This document shows, piece by piece, positions 23,737 to 32,856 of a DNA stretch of 64,000 bases; the stretch's first letter is position 1; each line of letters opens with the position of its first letter. Below the pieces are notes generated by a model, which searched no databases, was not told where the DNA came from, and saw only the letters and a program-made list of their open reading frames with translations. The position numbers were made by a program, and so were the translations under genes. Origin of the DNA: Gilvimarinus polysaccharolyticus (GTDB lineage Bacteria; Pseudomonadota; Gammaproteobacteria; Pseudomonadales; Cellvibrionaceae); assembly GCF_001187555.1 (NCBI RefSeq), contig NZ_LFIJ01000001.1, positions 832,169 to 896,168 of the forward strand, written 5' to 3'.

Positions 23737-26295
23737 TTAATTAGGCAGCTCGGCCACCAACCTAATGCCAGTGTCCTCATGGTAGGTATACTGCGGTTGC
23801 GATTGACGAGAATACGTGTTGGTTTCTGCCGCATCAGATTTTAACGAGCCACCACGTATAACTCGCGCGGCACAGTCGCTGTGGTTATAGGCCGTCGCTA
23901 TACTGCCGGCTTTGTCGTAGTTAGGGCGATAACAGTCAGCTACCCATTCCGAAACGTTACCCGCCATATCGTAAACGCCAAAATCATTACTTTTAAAGCT
24001 GCCTACAGGGGCACTTTTACTTTTAAAGAACCCAGTAAAATCACTGTCGCAATAGCGTCGGCAGTTGGCGTTACCGGCGGCATCTTTTTCGTTGTCGCCC
24101 CACACGAAAGGTTGCGCTTTACCGCTTTTAGCAATGTATTCCCACTCGGCTTCACTGGGTAGGCGATAGAGTAGGTTAGTTTGACTGCTGAGCCATTTGG
24201 CGTACATGTCGGCCTCTTCCCAGCTGACGTTAATTACCGGACGGTCGCCTCTGCCCCAGCGGTTGTCACCGGGTAAGGGCATGCCTTTTTGTTTGGCAAA
24301 AAGTTCGTACTCGTCAAAAGTTATCTCGTGCTGACTAACCGCAAAGCGTTTCTTTATGTAAATGTTATGCACCGGGCTGGCATTGGCATCTGGCCCGCCC
24401 ATGGCAAAGCTTCCCGCCGGTATCACTACCATTGCGGGGCCTTTACCACCACTGGTTAGCTTACTGTTAAACACGCTGCCAATGGCGCGCTGCTCGGTAA
24501 GGGTGACGGTTTTGGTTAACGGTTGCTCGTCTAAGTTGACCCAGCGTAAATATTTACGATACCCCGGCGCGGTTACTTCTAAGCGATAACGGCCCGGTTT
24601 TAGGGGCATGCCAGGGGTGTATTTTTCGCGAATATTCATAATGCGTACTCGCGCATTACTTGGTGTGGGCGCCACCGTAAAGCTAAATGTAGCCGCCGAG
24701 CTGGATGCGGCTTGCTCGAGGTTATCGTCCGTTGTCTCTTCCGTGTCGTCGTCATTAGAGGCGTTATCGCTTAGCTGCGCTAATGCGTCTTTATCTGTCT
24801 CGTTGTCGCTATCGTCTGAATTGGGCTGGGCAATAACCGCCGAGTTAGGCTGAAGGTTATTGGGCAGCATAACCCGCGGGTCTGCGTTAATATTTAATGT
24901 TGTATTGTCGCTCTTGGTCAATTCGGTGGCGTTGGGGCTAGTTGCGCTGACGCTTTGCATTGGCTCGTCGGTGCGGTTGTTTGTCAGGTTACTCGCCGCC
25001 GCACTGGTGTTTATACTTGCCGCGCTGGATGCATTGCTCGAGCTAGTAGCTGCGCTGCTGTTAGCATCGGTTTGGGCTGTGAGTGTAGATGTGTTGGCGC
25101 TGGCTTGTTGTATCGTGTCATTGTCGGCCGGCTGACTTTCACCGCGCCAATTAAACACAATTAAGCCGAGTAACAATATCGAGACTACGCCTGCGGTAAG
25201 CAGCCGATATGGTGTTGGTATTTTTAGCAACCGCTGTAAGGCAGAGGGTTGTTTGGTGGTTTTTTGAAAGCGCGTCGCCATTAATGTGTGTTGCTGGGTC
25301 TGAATATCATTTAACGCACTGATTTCGGGTATGGCTTGGTAAAAACCTCGTTGTCGCGAAAATCGTAAGCAGCAGATTTTTGTCCAAATATAACGGCCAA
25401 GTGCACTAGCGCCAGCGGCCAGTCGCCACCAAATGGTTTGCGTTAATGTTTGAAATTGATGGCTGAGGTTTTGCCCGTCATTGTCGCCGTCACCAAATTC
25501 ACGCATCTTCAATTGCAGCAGCTCGATGTCGACCATTAGCTCGCGACCGCTTTGGTAGCGTTTGTCAGCTTCTTTATCTAGCAGTTTATCGAGAATGTCT
25601 TGGTAGCGCCGATATTGTGTGGGCAGTTTAGGTAGGGGTGATGCCAGGTGCTTTAATGCAATAGCCACGGGCTCGTCACCTTGATAGGGGACTGCGCCGG
25701 TGAGCATTTCGTAAAACACAATACCTAAGCTGTATAAGTCGGAGCGGCCATCGGAGTTTTTGCCACGGGTTTGCTCTGGGCTCATGTAATGCGGTGTGCC
25801 GACTACGGTGCCGGCGCGGGTTGAGCGCGGCCCACCGTTGCGTGCTAGGGCTACCCCAAAGTCAGTTAATACTGCCGAGCCGCCATCACGGAACAGAATG
25901 TTTTCGGGTTTTATATCGCGGTGGATATAGCCTTTGTCGTGCGCATGGGCCAGTGCCGAGGCCATTTCACGTAAAATTTCTAAGGCGTTGTCGGGGCCAA
26001 AACCACTGAGCATTTTGTCGTGGATTGAACCGCCGGGCAGATAATCCATGGCGATATAATTGAGATTTTCGTGTCGGCCAATATCGTAAATAGAGACAAT
26101 GTTGGGGTGCGATAATTGACCAACAATATTGGCCTCGCGCTGAAACCGCTCACTAAAGCTTGGATCGCCGTTAAGTGCCGGTGACATAACCTTAAGTGCC
26201 ACCACGCGGCCGACACTTTCTTGGATAGCCAAATAAACGGTGGACATGCCGCCGTGGTTGATTTTTCGAATGATGCGATAGCCGGGTATATACAT
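23737..26295 (-). CDS. Membrane Ser/Thr kinase with PEGA and FGE-like domains
   Basis: An 852-residue kinase. The kinase domain (residues 5-265) has the ATP lysine in VVALKVM (K35), catalytic HRDIKPEN (125-132), DFG (145-147) and MSPEQ, so it should be active. A single membrane span follows at about 363-382. Then come a Ser/Thr/Asn/Ala-rich linker (385-530), a PEGA domain (536-600) and a formylglycine-generating-enzyme-like domain (618-850, with GNVSEWVADCYRP and IRGGS). The FGE active-site cysteines expected after GGS are absent, so that domain probably binds a ligand. The outside part would be periplasmic. The phosphatase gene lies 6 bases upstream in the same operon. Confidence 0.9.
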   Translation of the reverse strand: MYIPGYRIIRKINHGGMSTVYLAIQESVGRVVALKVMSPALNGDPSFSERFQREANIVGQLSHPNIVSIYDIGRHENLNYIAMDYLPGGSIHDKMLSGFGPDNALEILREMASALAHAHDKGYIHRDIKPENILFRDGGSAVLTDFGVALARNGGPRSTRAGTVVGTPHYMSPEQTRGKNSDGRSDLYSLGIVFYEMLTGAVPYQGDEPVAIALKHLASPLPKLPTQYRRYQDILDKLLDKEADKRYQSGRELMVDIELLQLKMREFGDGDNDGQNLSHQFQTLTQTIWWRLAAGASALGRYIWTKICCLRFSRQRGFYQAIPEISALNDIQTQQHTLMATRFQKTTKQPSALQRLLKIPTPYRLLTAGVVSILLLGLIVFNWRGESQPADNDTIQQASANTSTLTAQTDANSSAATSSSNASSAASINTSAAASNLTNNRTDEPMQSVSATSPNATELTKSDNTTLNINADPRVMLPNNLQPNSAVIAQPNSDDSDNETDKDALAQLSDNASNDDDTEETTDDNLEQAASSSAATFSFTVAPTPSNARVRIMNIREKYTPGMPLKPGRYRLEVTAPGYRKYLRWVNLDEQPLTKTVTLTEQRAIGSVFNSKLTSGGKGPAMVVIPAGSFAMGGPDANASPVHNIYIKKRFAVSQHEITFDEYELFAKQKGMPLPGDNRWGRGDRPVINVSWEEADMYAKWLSSQTNLLYRLPSEAEWEYIAKSGKAQPFVWGDNEKDAAGNANCRRYCDSDFTGFFKSKSAPVGSFKSNDFGVYDMAGNVSEWVADCYRPNYDKAGSIATAYNHSDCAARVIRGGSLKSDAAETNTYSRQSQPQYTYHEDTGIRLVAELPN

Positions 26296-26301
26296 GGGAT
26301 A

Positions 26302-27156
26302 TCAGTTCAATGTCCAGTAGAGCAAGGCAACCAAAAGACTAATGGCGACCAAATAAATGACAGTGTCGAGGCGTCTGCTGTGAGAAAACATAGGCACCCA
26401 ATGAGATAATTTTTGCAGTAGCGACGACGATTGTTTAGGCGCGGCGATAATCTGCACCGTGATATTGTCTCGGCCACCGGCGCGCAGCGCGGCTTGTACT
26501 AGCTCGCGGCTGGCGTCGCGCGGGGTTTTACAGCGTTGCAATATTTGGCTGATCTCACTCTCGCTGAGCTCATCGGATAAGCCATCGCTGCACAGCAGTG
26601 CCCACTGGTCTTCTTGCCAGTGCCGTTCGATATGATCGACCGTCACGGCCGCTAGTTCTTGCGAGCCTAAACACTGGGTAATGATATTGCGATCTGGGTG
26701 AGTTTGCGCCTCGGCTTCGGCAATGGCGCCGGACTCTAATAGCATTTGCACGTAGGAGTGGTCGCGGGTGAGTAGTTCTAATTCACCGCTGCTGTGGCTA
26801 AAAAGGTATGCGCGGCTGTCGCCGACCCAAGCGATTTGAAAGTGCTCGGCGCTGCTGCGTAAGCCTACTGCGGTTGAGCCCATACCTTCGGCCCCCACAC
26901 CTTGGCTTGCGGCGCTTAAGACCGCCTTATGAGCAGCTTGAATTGAATCAACTAGCGGTTGCTGGGGGGATTGTTTGAGTGTTTGGCGAACGATGTCGCT
27001 GGCGACTTCGCCGGCCTCATGGCCACCCATACCGTCGGCGACCATCCACAGCCCATGCTCTGGAAGACTCAAGTAGCAATCCTCGTTATTGCTTCGCTTG
27101 CGCCCCGGGTGGGTGACGGAGCTAGACTCTAGATCCTGTGTCGGCGATTGCTTCAT
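26302..27156 (-). CDS. PP2C-family Ser/Thr phosphatase, membrane-anchored
   Basis: A 284-residue PPM/PP2C phosphatase. Metal-binding motifs are NNEDCYL (23-29), VADGMGGHEAGEVAS (from 39), LLCSDGLSDELSESEI and GGRDNITVQI. A single hydrophobic span near the C-terminus (LDTVIYLVAISLLVALLYW) anchors it with the catalytic domain in the cytoplasm. It immediately precedes the kinase gene (5-base gap) and surely reverses its phosphorylation. Such pairs sometimes control type VI secretion (PppA/PpkA), but no secretion genes are in view. Confidence 0.92.
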   Translation of the reverse strand: MKQSPTQDLESSSVTHPGRKRSNNEDCYLSLPEHGLWMVADGMGGHEAGEVASDIVRQTLKQSPQQPLVDSIQAAHKAVLSAASQGVGAEGMGSTAVGLRSSAEHFQIAWVGDSRAYLFSHSSGELELLTRDHSYVQMLLESGAIAEAEAQTHPDRNIITQCLGSQELAAVTVDHIERHWQEDQWALLCSDGLSDELSESEISQILQRCKTPRDASRELVQAALRAGGRDNITVQIIAAPKQSSSLLQKLSHWVPMFSHSRRLDTVIYLVAISLLVALLYWTLN

Positions 27157-27289
27157 CCTGATTTTGGGCCTTAAATCTTGTTCGAGCGTTATTTGTGATT
27201 ATTGTACGAGCTACTTAAGTATACGGTAGGCGTCGCCCTTAAATACCATGTCCGTAGTTTGCCATTATGCACAGAGCTAGAAGTTGCCA

Positions 27290-27332
27290 GCTATGGTGTA
27301 AGTCTCAATTGTGGCGCGACTGACACCATAGC
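27290..27332. repeat. Long hairpin upstream of the phosphatase gene
   Basis: GCTATGGTGT(A)AGTC and GACT(G)ACACCATAGC pair over 14 base pairs with one A/G mismatch and a 13-base loop. It lies in the 250-base gap between the M16C protease and phosphatase genes, both on the minus strand, so it may terminate or process one transcript. There is no T run. Confidence 0.6.
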
Positions 27333-27405
27333 CCTTGTGCTGTTCGGCGCTACGACACTAATGGCTCAATAGTAGAACAGCTTAGCGTTAAAAACCACGA
27401 CCACA

Positions 27406-30336
27406 TTAGAGACTTTTAATGGTTAGCCCTAATTTAACCAATATGTCTTTATTGGCGGCATTAGAAATGACCGCGATACTGGCGTTATCTGGTTGCAAAT
27501 ATAGCGCTGCCACCCGCTTAATATCCTCGCAGGTAACGTCCAACACTCGCTGTCTAAATTGCTCTCGCAGTTCGCGATTACGGCCAAATAGCTCGGCTTG
27601 ATAGGTCTGCTTGGCTTCGCCTGCGGGCGAGGCGGGCTTATCGATACTGCTGATTACGCCCAGAATAGATTGCTCTACCTCGCTCGGGTCGATGTTTTGC
27701 TCTTGCAGCCAGCTTAGGGCGCTATCAAAGTCATCTAAGGTTTCCGTTAAGCGCGGGTCGCGGTAGGAGTAAAAGCGAAACACGCCATTGCTGTTATCTT
27801 GACTGGCGCCGCCACCGTAAGCGCCGCCGCGCTCGCGGATAGCGCGATGCAGATAGGCGTTGCGTAATACACCCCCAAGCACAGTTAGTGCGGCGGCGTC
27901 TGGGTGGCTGGAGCCCACGGTAGGGTAGGCTTTAGCGCAAAAATTAACCTGAGTGTTGGTCAGCCAAGCTTCTTGCACTTGGTGAGGCGTGTAAGGCACG
28001 CTGAGCGGGTTAAAGCTGTTTTGGGTTGCTGCGGGCCAGTAGTTTTCTAGTAGTTGACGATATTGCGGAAGCTGTTCGTCTTCGCCCACCAGCAAAAATT
28101 GGCGTGGTGCATGTTTAATAAGGGCATGGATGCTCTCTAGTGCAGCCGCCATTGCCTCGCGGTTAGAGGCCTCGGACAACGAGTCATCCAGCGCTTTTAG
28201 TTGTGTTAAGCCGCCTAAACCGCCCAACTCATGGTTAATTTTGGCGCCGGGGCTCATGCCGGCCGCTGCGGCAGACATGGCAAGTGCGTGGCCGCTACCG
28301 GGCACGCCTTGTTCGCGTCGTGCCCGTGCTTGAGCCACCAGTTCGCGCAAGCGGTCGTGCTCATCAAAGCGCGCATGACTAAGGGTGCGGTGAATCAGCT
28401 CGGTAGTAAGTTCGGCATTTTTAGCCAGCGCCTTGGCCGACAAAATCAGATAACCGTCTAGATCTTGTGGGCTGTTGCCGGTGCTGCGAATGGCGGCTGT
28501 TGCGGTGAGTGATCCGACCCGTTGGGCCTGTAAGTTTTGCACCGCGAGGTAATCTAACTTACCTAAGCCGACCTCAGTTAATGCCATCGCGTAAATAGGC
28601 AGTAGTTGTAGCTGTTGCTCGCTAAGCTCGGGCAGTTTGATAACAACCTGCTGATACAATAAACCGTTGGTGCCCGCGCCGTAACAGCGCAAGTTGTAAC
28701 CGGCCACATTTTCATCACTGCCTGGGGTGTAATGCATGTCGGCAGGAATGTCCGCGAGTGTGACCTGGGGTAAAATGCTGTCGTCTTCGGTTTGCTCTTG
28801 ACGGGCTTTTAAGTCGCTCGCCTGGGTGATGATCGCGTCGCGTTCGGTCTCGGTCAGTTGGCTTTTAATGGCCGCCAAGGTGGCTTGTTCGGCATGCTTG
28901 GCACGGCTTGCCATCTCTGCATCGGGGCGCAGTGTAAGCGTCACACGGTGATTGTTCTCGAGCAGCCACTGGCGCACTCGGCGCTGGATAAAATCTGGCT
29001 CAAACACGGTTTTGCGCACTTGCGCTAAGGCGGATTCAAGGTCCAGCTGAGCAACTGTGTCACCGCGGTGAGTCGCCGCGGTGAGGGCGGTCATAATCAG
29101 CTGTAGTCCGTAGGGAAAACCATCGCCGCCAACTTCACGCTGGGCTAATTCTAATTGGTGTAATGACGATTCGAGTTGTTCGTGAGCAACGCCGTTATTG
29201 GCCACTTCGGTTAAGGTGTCGAGTATCAGCTGTTCGACAGCGCGAGTGCTGTCGCCGGCGCAACCTTCTAAGCCGCAGACAAAACTCATCTCAAATTGGC
29301 TGTCGTCTAAGCCGCATAACGGTGACGGGGCTTGGCCTAGTTCGGTCTGTTCTAGCGCCATGGTCAGGGGCGAGGCACTGTTGTCGAACAGTATGCTGGC
29401 CAGTAAGTGTGCTTCTAGTGCGGTTTTTAAATCGGTTGCCTGGCCTAATAACCAGCCCATCACTACGTGGGTTTTGTTGTCTTTAACTTCGGCTTCTGCG
29501 TCGCTGGCATCCAGCGGGTAAGCGTCTTCGACCCTAATCGGGGCGTGCATACGCTTCTCGGGTTTTACCGCAATGGTGTTATCCAGGGCGCTAAACTTTG
29601 CCAGTGCTTGTTGATGGAATTTCTCTTGGTGCTCAACGGCCGGAATGTCGCCATAGGTCATAAAGATGGCGTTGCTGGGGTGGTAGTGGTGCTTATAAAA
29701 CGCCTGCAGGCCCTCGTAAGTTAGATCGGGGATATGTTCGGGATCGCCGCCACTGTTGTAATGGTAAGTGCTGGTGGGGAACAAATGACTGGCGAGCTTT
29801 TGCCATAGCTGTGATGGCACCGAGCTCATGGCACCTTTCATCTCGTTAAATACGACCCCTTTGTAGGTGAGTTCCGAGCTGGCGTCATTGGCTTCGGCAA
29901 ACTCTAAGCGATGTCCTTCTTGGGCAAAGTCCAGCGGATCTAAGTTGGCAAAAAATACCGCATCAAGATACACATCGAGCAGGTTGTTAAAGTCTTTGCG
30001 GTTTTGGCTGGCAAAGGGGTAGGCGGTCCAGTCGGAGCTGGTAAAGGCGTTCATAAAGGTATTTAACGAGCGCCGCGTCATCATAAAAAAAGGGTCGCGC
30101 ACTGGGTAGCGCTGGCTGCCGCAAAGCGCGGTGTGCTCAAGGATGTGAGCAACACCGGTAGAGTCTTGAGGTACGGTGCGCAAGGCCACCAAAAATACAT
30201 TTTCATTGTTGCTTGACGCTAAATGAATATGCTGTGCACCGGTTGTGCGGTGGCGATATTCTTCTATGGTGAGGTTCAAAGATTCTAAAGATTTGCTGCG
30301 CAGGTGCTCAAACTCAGGGTGTTGATGTGTGCTCAT
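27406..30336 (-). CDS. M16C-family metalloprotease (presequence protease type)
   Basis: A 976-residue zinc peptidase of the insulinase superfamily, subfamily M16C (as in PreP and falcilysin). The inverted zinc motif HILEH is at residues 64-68. The conserved glutamate region (EFAEANDASSELTYKGVVFN, then EMKGAM) follows about 90 residues on. The C-terminal half holds the second pair of M16 domains, with GGAYGGGA for substrate contact. No signal peptide, so cytoplasmic peptide degradation is likely. Length is normal for the subfamily. Confidence 0.93.
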   Translation of the reverse strand: MSTHQHPEFEHLRSKSLESLNLTIEEYRHRTTGAQHIHLASSNNENVFLVALRTVPQDSTGVAHILEHTALCGSQRYPVRDPFFMMTRRSLNTFMNAFTSSDWTAYPFASQNRKDFNNLLDVYLDAVFFANLDPLDFAQEGHRLEFAEANDASSELTYKGVVFNEMKGAMSSVPSQLWQKLASHLFPTSTYHYNSGGDPEHIPDLTYEGLQAFYKHHYHPSNAIFMTYGDIPAVEHQEKFHQQALAKFSALDNTIAVKPEKRMHAPIRVEDAYPLDASDAEAEVKDNKTHVVMGWLLGQATDLKTALEAHLLASILFDNSASPLTMALEQTELGQAPSPLCGLDDSQFEMSFVCGLEGCAGDSTRAVEQLILDTLTEVANNGVAHEQLESSLHQLELAQREVGGDGFPYGLQLIMTALTAATHRGDTVAQLDLESALAQVRKTVFEPDFIQRRVRQWLLENNHRVTLTLRPDAEMASRAKHAEQATLAAIKSQLTETERDAIITQASDLKARQEQTEDDSILPQVTLADIPADMHYTPGSDENVAGYNLRCYGAGTNGLLYQQVVIKLPELSEQQLQLLPIYAMALTEVGLGKLDYLAVQNLQAQRVGSLTATAAIRSTGNSPQDLDGYLILSAKALAKNAELTTELIHRTLSHARFDEHDRLRELVAQARARREQGVPGSGHALAMSAAAAGMSPGAKINHELGGLGGLTQLKALDDSLSEASNREAMAAALESIHALIKHAPRQFLLVGEDEQLPQYRQLLENYWPAATQNSFNPLSVPYTPHQVQEAWLTNTQVNFCAKAYPTVGSSHPDAAALTVLGGVLRNAYLHRAIRERGGAYGGGASQDNSNGVFRFYSYRDPRLTETLDDFDSALSWLQEQNIDPSEVEQSILGVISSIDKPASPAGEAKQTYQAELFGRNRELREQFRQRVLDVTCEDIKRVAALYLQPDNASIAVISNAANKDILVKLGLTIKSL

Positions 30337-30366
30337 AAAGTACTCAATGTTGGTGGCCCGCCGGGT

Positions 30367-30948
30367 TTATGGCCGGTTTGGATCAAAACTTACCAGATGG
30401 TTCATATAGCTATCGAAGGCGCTTAGTGCTTGCTCACACAGCGTGGGATTGGCCTCCAGTTGCTGTAAAGCGTAACAACTTGCCTCGAATGTGGAAAGCT
30501 GATCCTGCTTGGCGGCGGATCTTATTCGATAGCGGCTCGTCGGTATGGTGTTGAGTGTGACTCGCGGCAGGCTATTTAGCCACGGGTTTAGGTGTAGCAT
30601 TTTGCGGCTTTTGCGCCAGGTTGCATCAAGCACTATTAGATGGTTAATGGCTTTCGGGTCTGCGATTGGCGCGGCTGCGGCCAGCGTGTCCTCTGGCTGG
30701 TCGGGGTATAACAGCGCGGCATTGTGCGATGCAAACTGTTCTATTAAGGCGTTGTCTAGCGTCTCGCCGACCAGCAGTGTCGCTGAGCTTAAACATTTAA
30801 CAAGCAGCTCGCCGGTATTTTTTGGGTGACCGCTTTCATCGGGATGTTGCAGCACTACTACCTGGGTGCGGTTAGTAATTGGCCGAATATAGGCGCAGTA
30901 GCAGCGTGCGTCGGGGCGCTGACAAGTAGAGCAGAGGCGGCGCGGCAT
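30367..30948 (-). CDS. tapT: tRNA-uridine aminocarboxypropyltransferase (DTW domain)
   Basis: A 193-residue DTW-domain protein. The N-terminal zinc-binding cysteines are in RRLCSTCQRPDARCYC, the conserved HPDE in QHPDESGHPKNTGEL, and the name-giving DATW in VLDATWRKSRKML. The family (E. coli YfiP/TapT) makes acp3U at position 47 of tRNA from SAM. It overlaps the upstream GIY-YIG gene by one base (TAATG), so both are translated from one message. The symbol is used by family resemblance. Confidence 0.85.
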   Translation of the reverse strand: MPRRLCSTCQRPDARCYCAYIRPITNRTQVVVLQHPDESGHPKNTGELLVKCLSSATLLVGETLDNALIEQFASHNAALLYPDQPEDTLAAAAPIADPKAINHLIVLDATWRKSRKMLHLNPWLNSLPRVTLNTIPTSRYRIRSAAKQDQLSTFEASCYALQQLEANPTLCEQALSAFDSYMNHLVSFDPNRP

Positions 30949-31226
30949 TAATTTGCAGATAAGGCCGGCAGGGGCTCGGGCGAGCCGGTGGCGATTAGAA
31001 CGTTTTTAGCGGCGCGGCTGAGCTTTTTAATGGCCGCTTCACGGGCGCTGGCATCGGCCCGGTTGTTAAACGATTCTAGCCGACACAATTTAACGGGTTT
31101 GCAGGTGCGAAAAAACCGTGCGCCGCGCACGCCACTGCTGTGCTCTTGCCAGCGGCGGCTGATGTCGGTGGTGATTCCGGTATACAATTTGTTGTTATCG
31201 CTAAGAATGATGTAGGTGTACCACAT
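30948..31226 (-). CDS. GIY-YIG domain protein (YhbQ/UPF0213 type)
   Basis: A 92-residue protein built around a single GIY-YIG endonuclease domain. MWYTYIILSDNNKLYTGITT supplies the two name-giving strands (YTYII and LYTGIT). R26-like Arg in DISRRWQEHSSG and Glu in AREAAIKKLSRAAK match the UPF0213 group. Its cellular role is unclear; relatives have been linked to DNA damage. Its stop overlaps the start of tapT. Divergent from cmoM with an 88-base gap. Confidence 0.88.
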   Translation of the reverse strand: MWYTYIILSDNNKLYTGITTDISRRWQEHSSGVRGARFFRTCKPVKLCRLESFNNRADASAREAAIKKLSRAAKNVLIATGSPEPLPALSAN

Positions 31227-31313
31227 GCGTTTATTGGCGGCTTGAGGGCCGTTATCTGAGGTATAATCGCGCCATTATAGCCCAATGCGGGCGTCTTTCG
31301 GTACTCCCTCATT

Positions 31314-32138
31314 ATGCCCTCTGAATCTACCCAGCACGATCGTAACTTTGATGACTTAGCTGAGCGCTTTAGTCGTAACATCTATGGCGGTTTAAAAGGA
31401 CGTATCCGCTTAGCGGTATTGGCACGGGATTTTGCCGAGTTCTTGCCAATCGCGCCCTATGTCCCGCTAACCCCCGATAAAACGTTAAATATCCTCGACG
31501 CCGGTGGTGGTCAGGGGCAGTTTTCGGTGCCGTTGGCGGCGGCTGGTCACTCGTTAGTGCTGTGTGATATCTCGGCCAATATGCTGGCTTTGGCGCGTCA
31601 GCGGGTCGATGAATTACAAGCAGGCGCGCGGGTGCAGTTGCTTAAGTGTCCGGCGCAAGAGGTGGCTGCGCAGCTAGCCGACACGGCCCCGTTATTTGAT
31701 TTAGTGATTTGTCACGCGGTGATCGAATGGGTGGTTGCACCCTTTGAATTGCTCGACAGCTTATTGGCGCAGTTACGCCCCGGTGGGCACTTATCACTGA
31801 TTTTTTATAACAAGCATGCGCTGGTATACAAAAACCTATTGCGCACCAATTATAAAAAAGTAAAAAGTGAAGACTACCGCGCGTTTCGTGGCAGTTTAAC
31901 GCCTATCAACCCGCTTACCCCCGAGGCGCTACTAGAGTACGCGCAAAGCCGTGAGCTGGAGTTGCAGTGTCACAGCGGGATTCGAGTATTTTACGATTAT
32001 ATACTCGACCCTGAACAGCGCCAGCGCGAGCCCGACTCGGTGTTGGAGTTAGAGCAAAAAATGTCTCGCCAGCAACCGTACCGAGATCTGGGCCGTTATA
32101 TTCACTTGTTGTTGCGTAAAAAGCCGGACGAATCTTAA
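31314..32138 (+). CDS. cmoM: tRNA 5-carboxymethoxyuridine methyltransferase
   Basis: A 274-residue SAM-dependent methyltransferase. Residues FDDLAERFSRNIYGGLKGRI, then RLAVLARDF, are the CmoM signature, and motif I is LDAGGGQGQFSVPLAAAGH. CmoM methylates cmo5U34 to mcmo5U in wobble tRNAs. HAVIEWVVAPFELLDSLLAQ and the substrate-side GGHLSLIFYNKHALVYKNLL are also typical. It converges with the J-domain gene, overlapping by four bases at the stops. The ATG at 31314 fits the family N-terminus. Confidence 0.93.
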   Translation: MPSESTQHDRNFDDLAERFSRNIYGGLKGRIRLAVLARDFAEFLPIAPYVPLTPDKTLNILDAGGGQGQFSVPLAAAGHSLVLCDISANMLALARQRVDELQAGARVQLLKCPAQEVAAQLADTAPLFDLVICHAVIEWVVAPFELLDSLLAQLRPGGHLSLIFYNKHALVYKNLLRTNYKKVKSEDYRAFRGSLTPINPLTPEALLEYAQSRELELQCHSGIRVFYDYILDPEQRQREPDSVLELEQKMSRQQPYRDLGRYIHLLLRKKPDES

Positions 32139-32629
32139 CCAAGCGCTTTTAAAATACAGCTCTTAGCCATATTAATGCGCGCGGCAAGATAATCGTTGCC
32201 ACCGCGGTCGGGGTGGAGTTTTTGAATCAGGCGTTTATGCGCTTGTTCGACCTCATGAACGGTTAATGTGCCCATCTGAAATGCGTCTTTTACTCCCAGT
32301 GTAAGTAGCGCTTCATCTAAGCTGATATTAGCGCTTGCAGATTTAGGCTCGGGCGGGGGAGTTTGCGTGGCCCGGTAGCGCTGCAAAAAAGGTAAAAACT
32401 TAAAACCTAGACCAAACAGAAGCTTGCCCATTGGTATTAATGCACCCAGTGCGGCCCCTAGCCAATGAATTTTGCCGGTAATAAGTAAAAAAACTAAAGT
32501 GCCAAGCAATAAATAACATAGCGCTCGGACAACGGCCTGGCGCTGTTTGCCTGGGGGTAGCTTGCGCAGCCACGACACACCAAAAAACAACAGCGCGAGT
32601 AATAAAACAATGGGGATCAATCGAAACAC
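32135..32629 (-). CDS. Membrane-anchored J-domain protein
   Basis: A 164-residue protein with a hydrophobic N-terminus (RLIPIVLLLALLFFGVSWLR, residues 3-22), a second span (ALCYLLLGTLVFLLI, 36-51) and a third hydrophobic segment near 58-80. A C-terminal J domain contains the HPD tripeptide (LIQKLHPDRGGND). It resembles TIM14/DjlA-like co-chaperones that recruit DnaK to the membrane. The J domain lies on the cytoplasmic side if the topology is N-in. Converges with cmoM. Confidence 0.85.
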   Translation of the reverse strand: MFRLIPIVLLLALLFFGVSWLRKLPPGKQRQAVVRALCYLLLGTLVFLLITGKIHWLGAALGALIPMGKLLFGLGFKFLPFLQRYRATQTPPPEPKSASANISLDEALLTLGVKDAFQMGTLTVHEVEQAHKRLIQKLHPDRGGNDYLAARINMAKSCILKALG

Positions 32630-32856
32630 CGTAAGCTCCAGCGGTAAGTATAAAGGTTTGCCTGAGAAATAATGGCCGCGTATTTGATCTTATCATCCTT
32701 TGGTAAGCGTGGGCTAAATCTCAGTTATATGCCGGCAACGGCGTTATGTATCGCGCCGATGGATGAATTTGGTTATGCTTCGCGGATATATTTAAAGCGC
32801 ACAGAGAGGCCATTCCAGCTCAGTGGTGCGCGCGACAATGGCAAAAGGGAAGCGTT

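Noticed and set aside
23737-27156. Type VI secretion kinase/phosphatase pair (PpkA/PppA)
   Set aside because: Domain pairing is compatible, but no type VI genes lie anywhere in the window and the PEGA/FGE arrangement is not specific.
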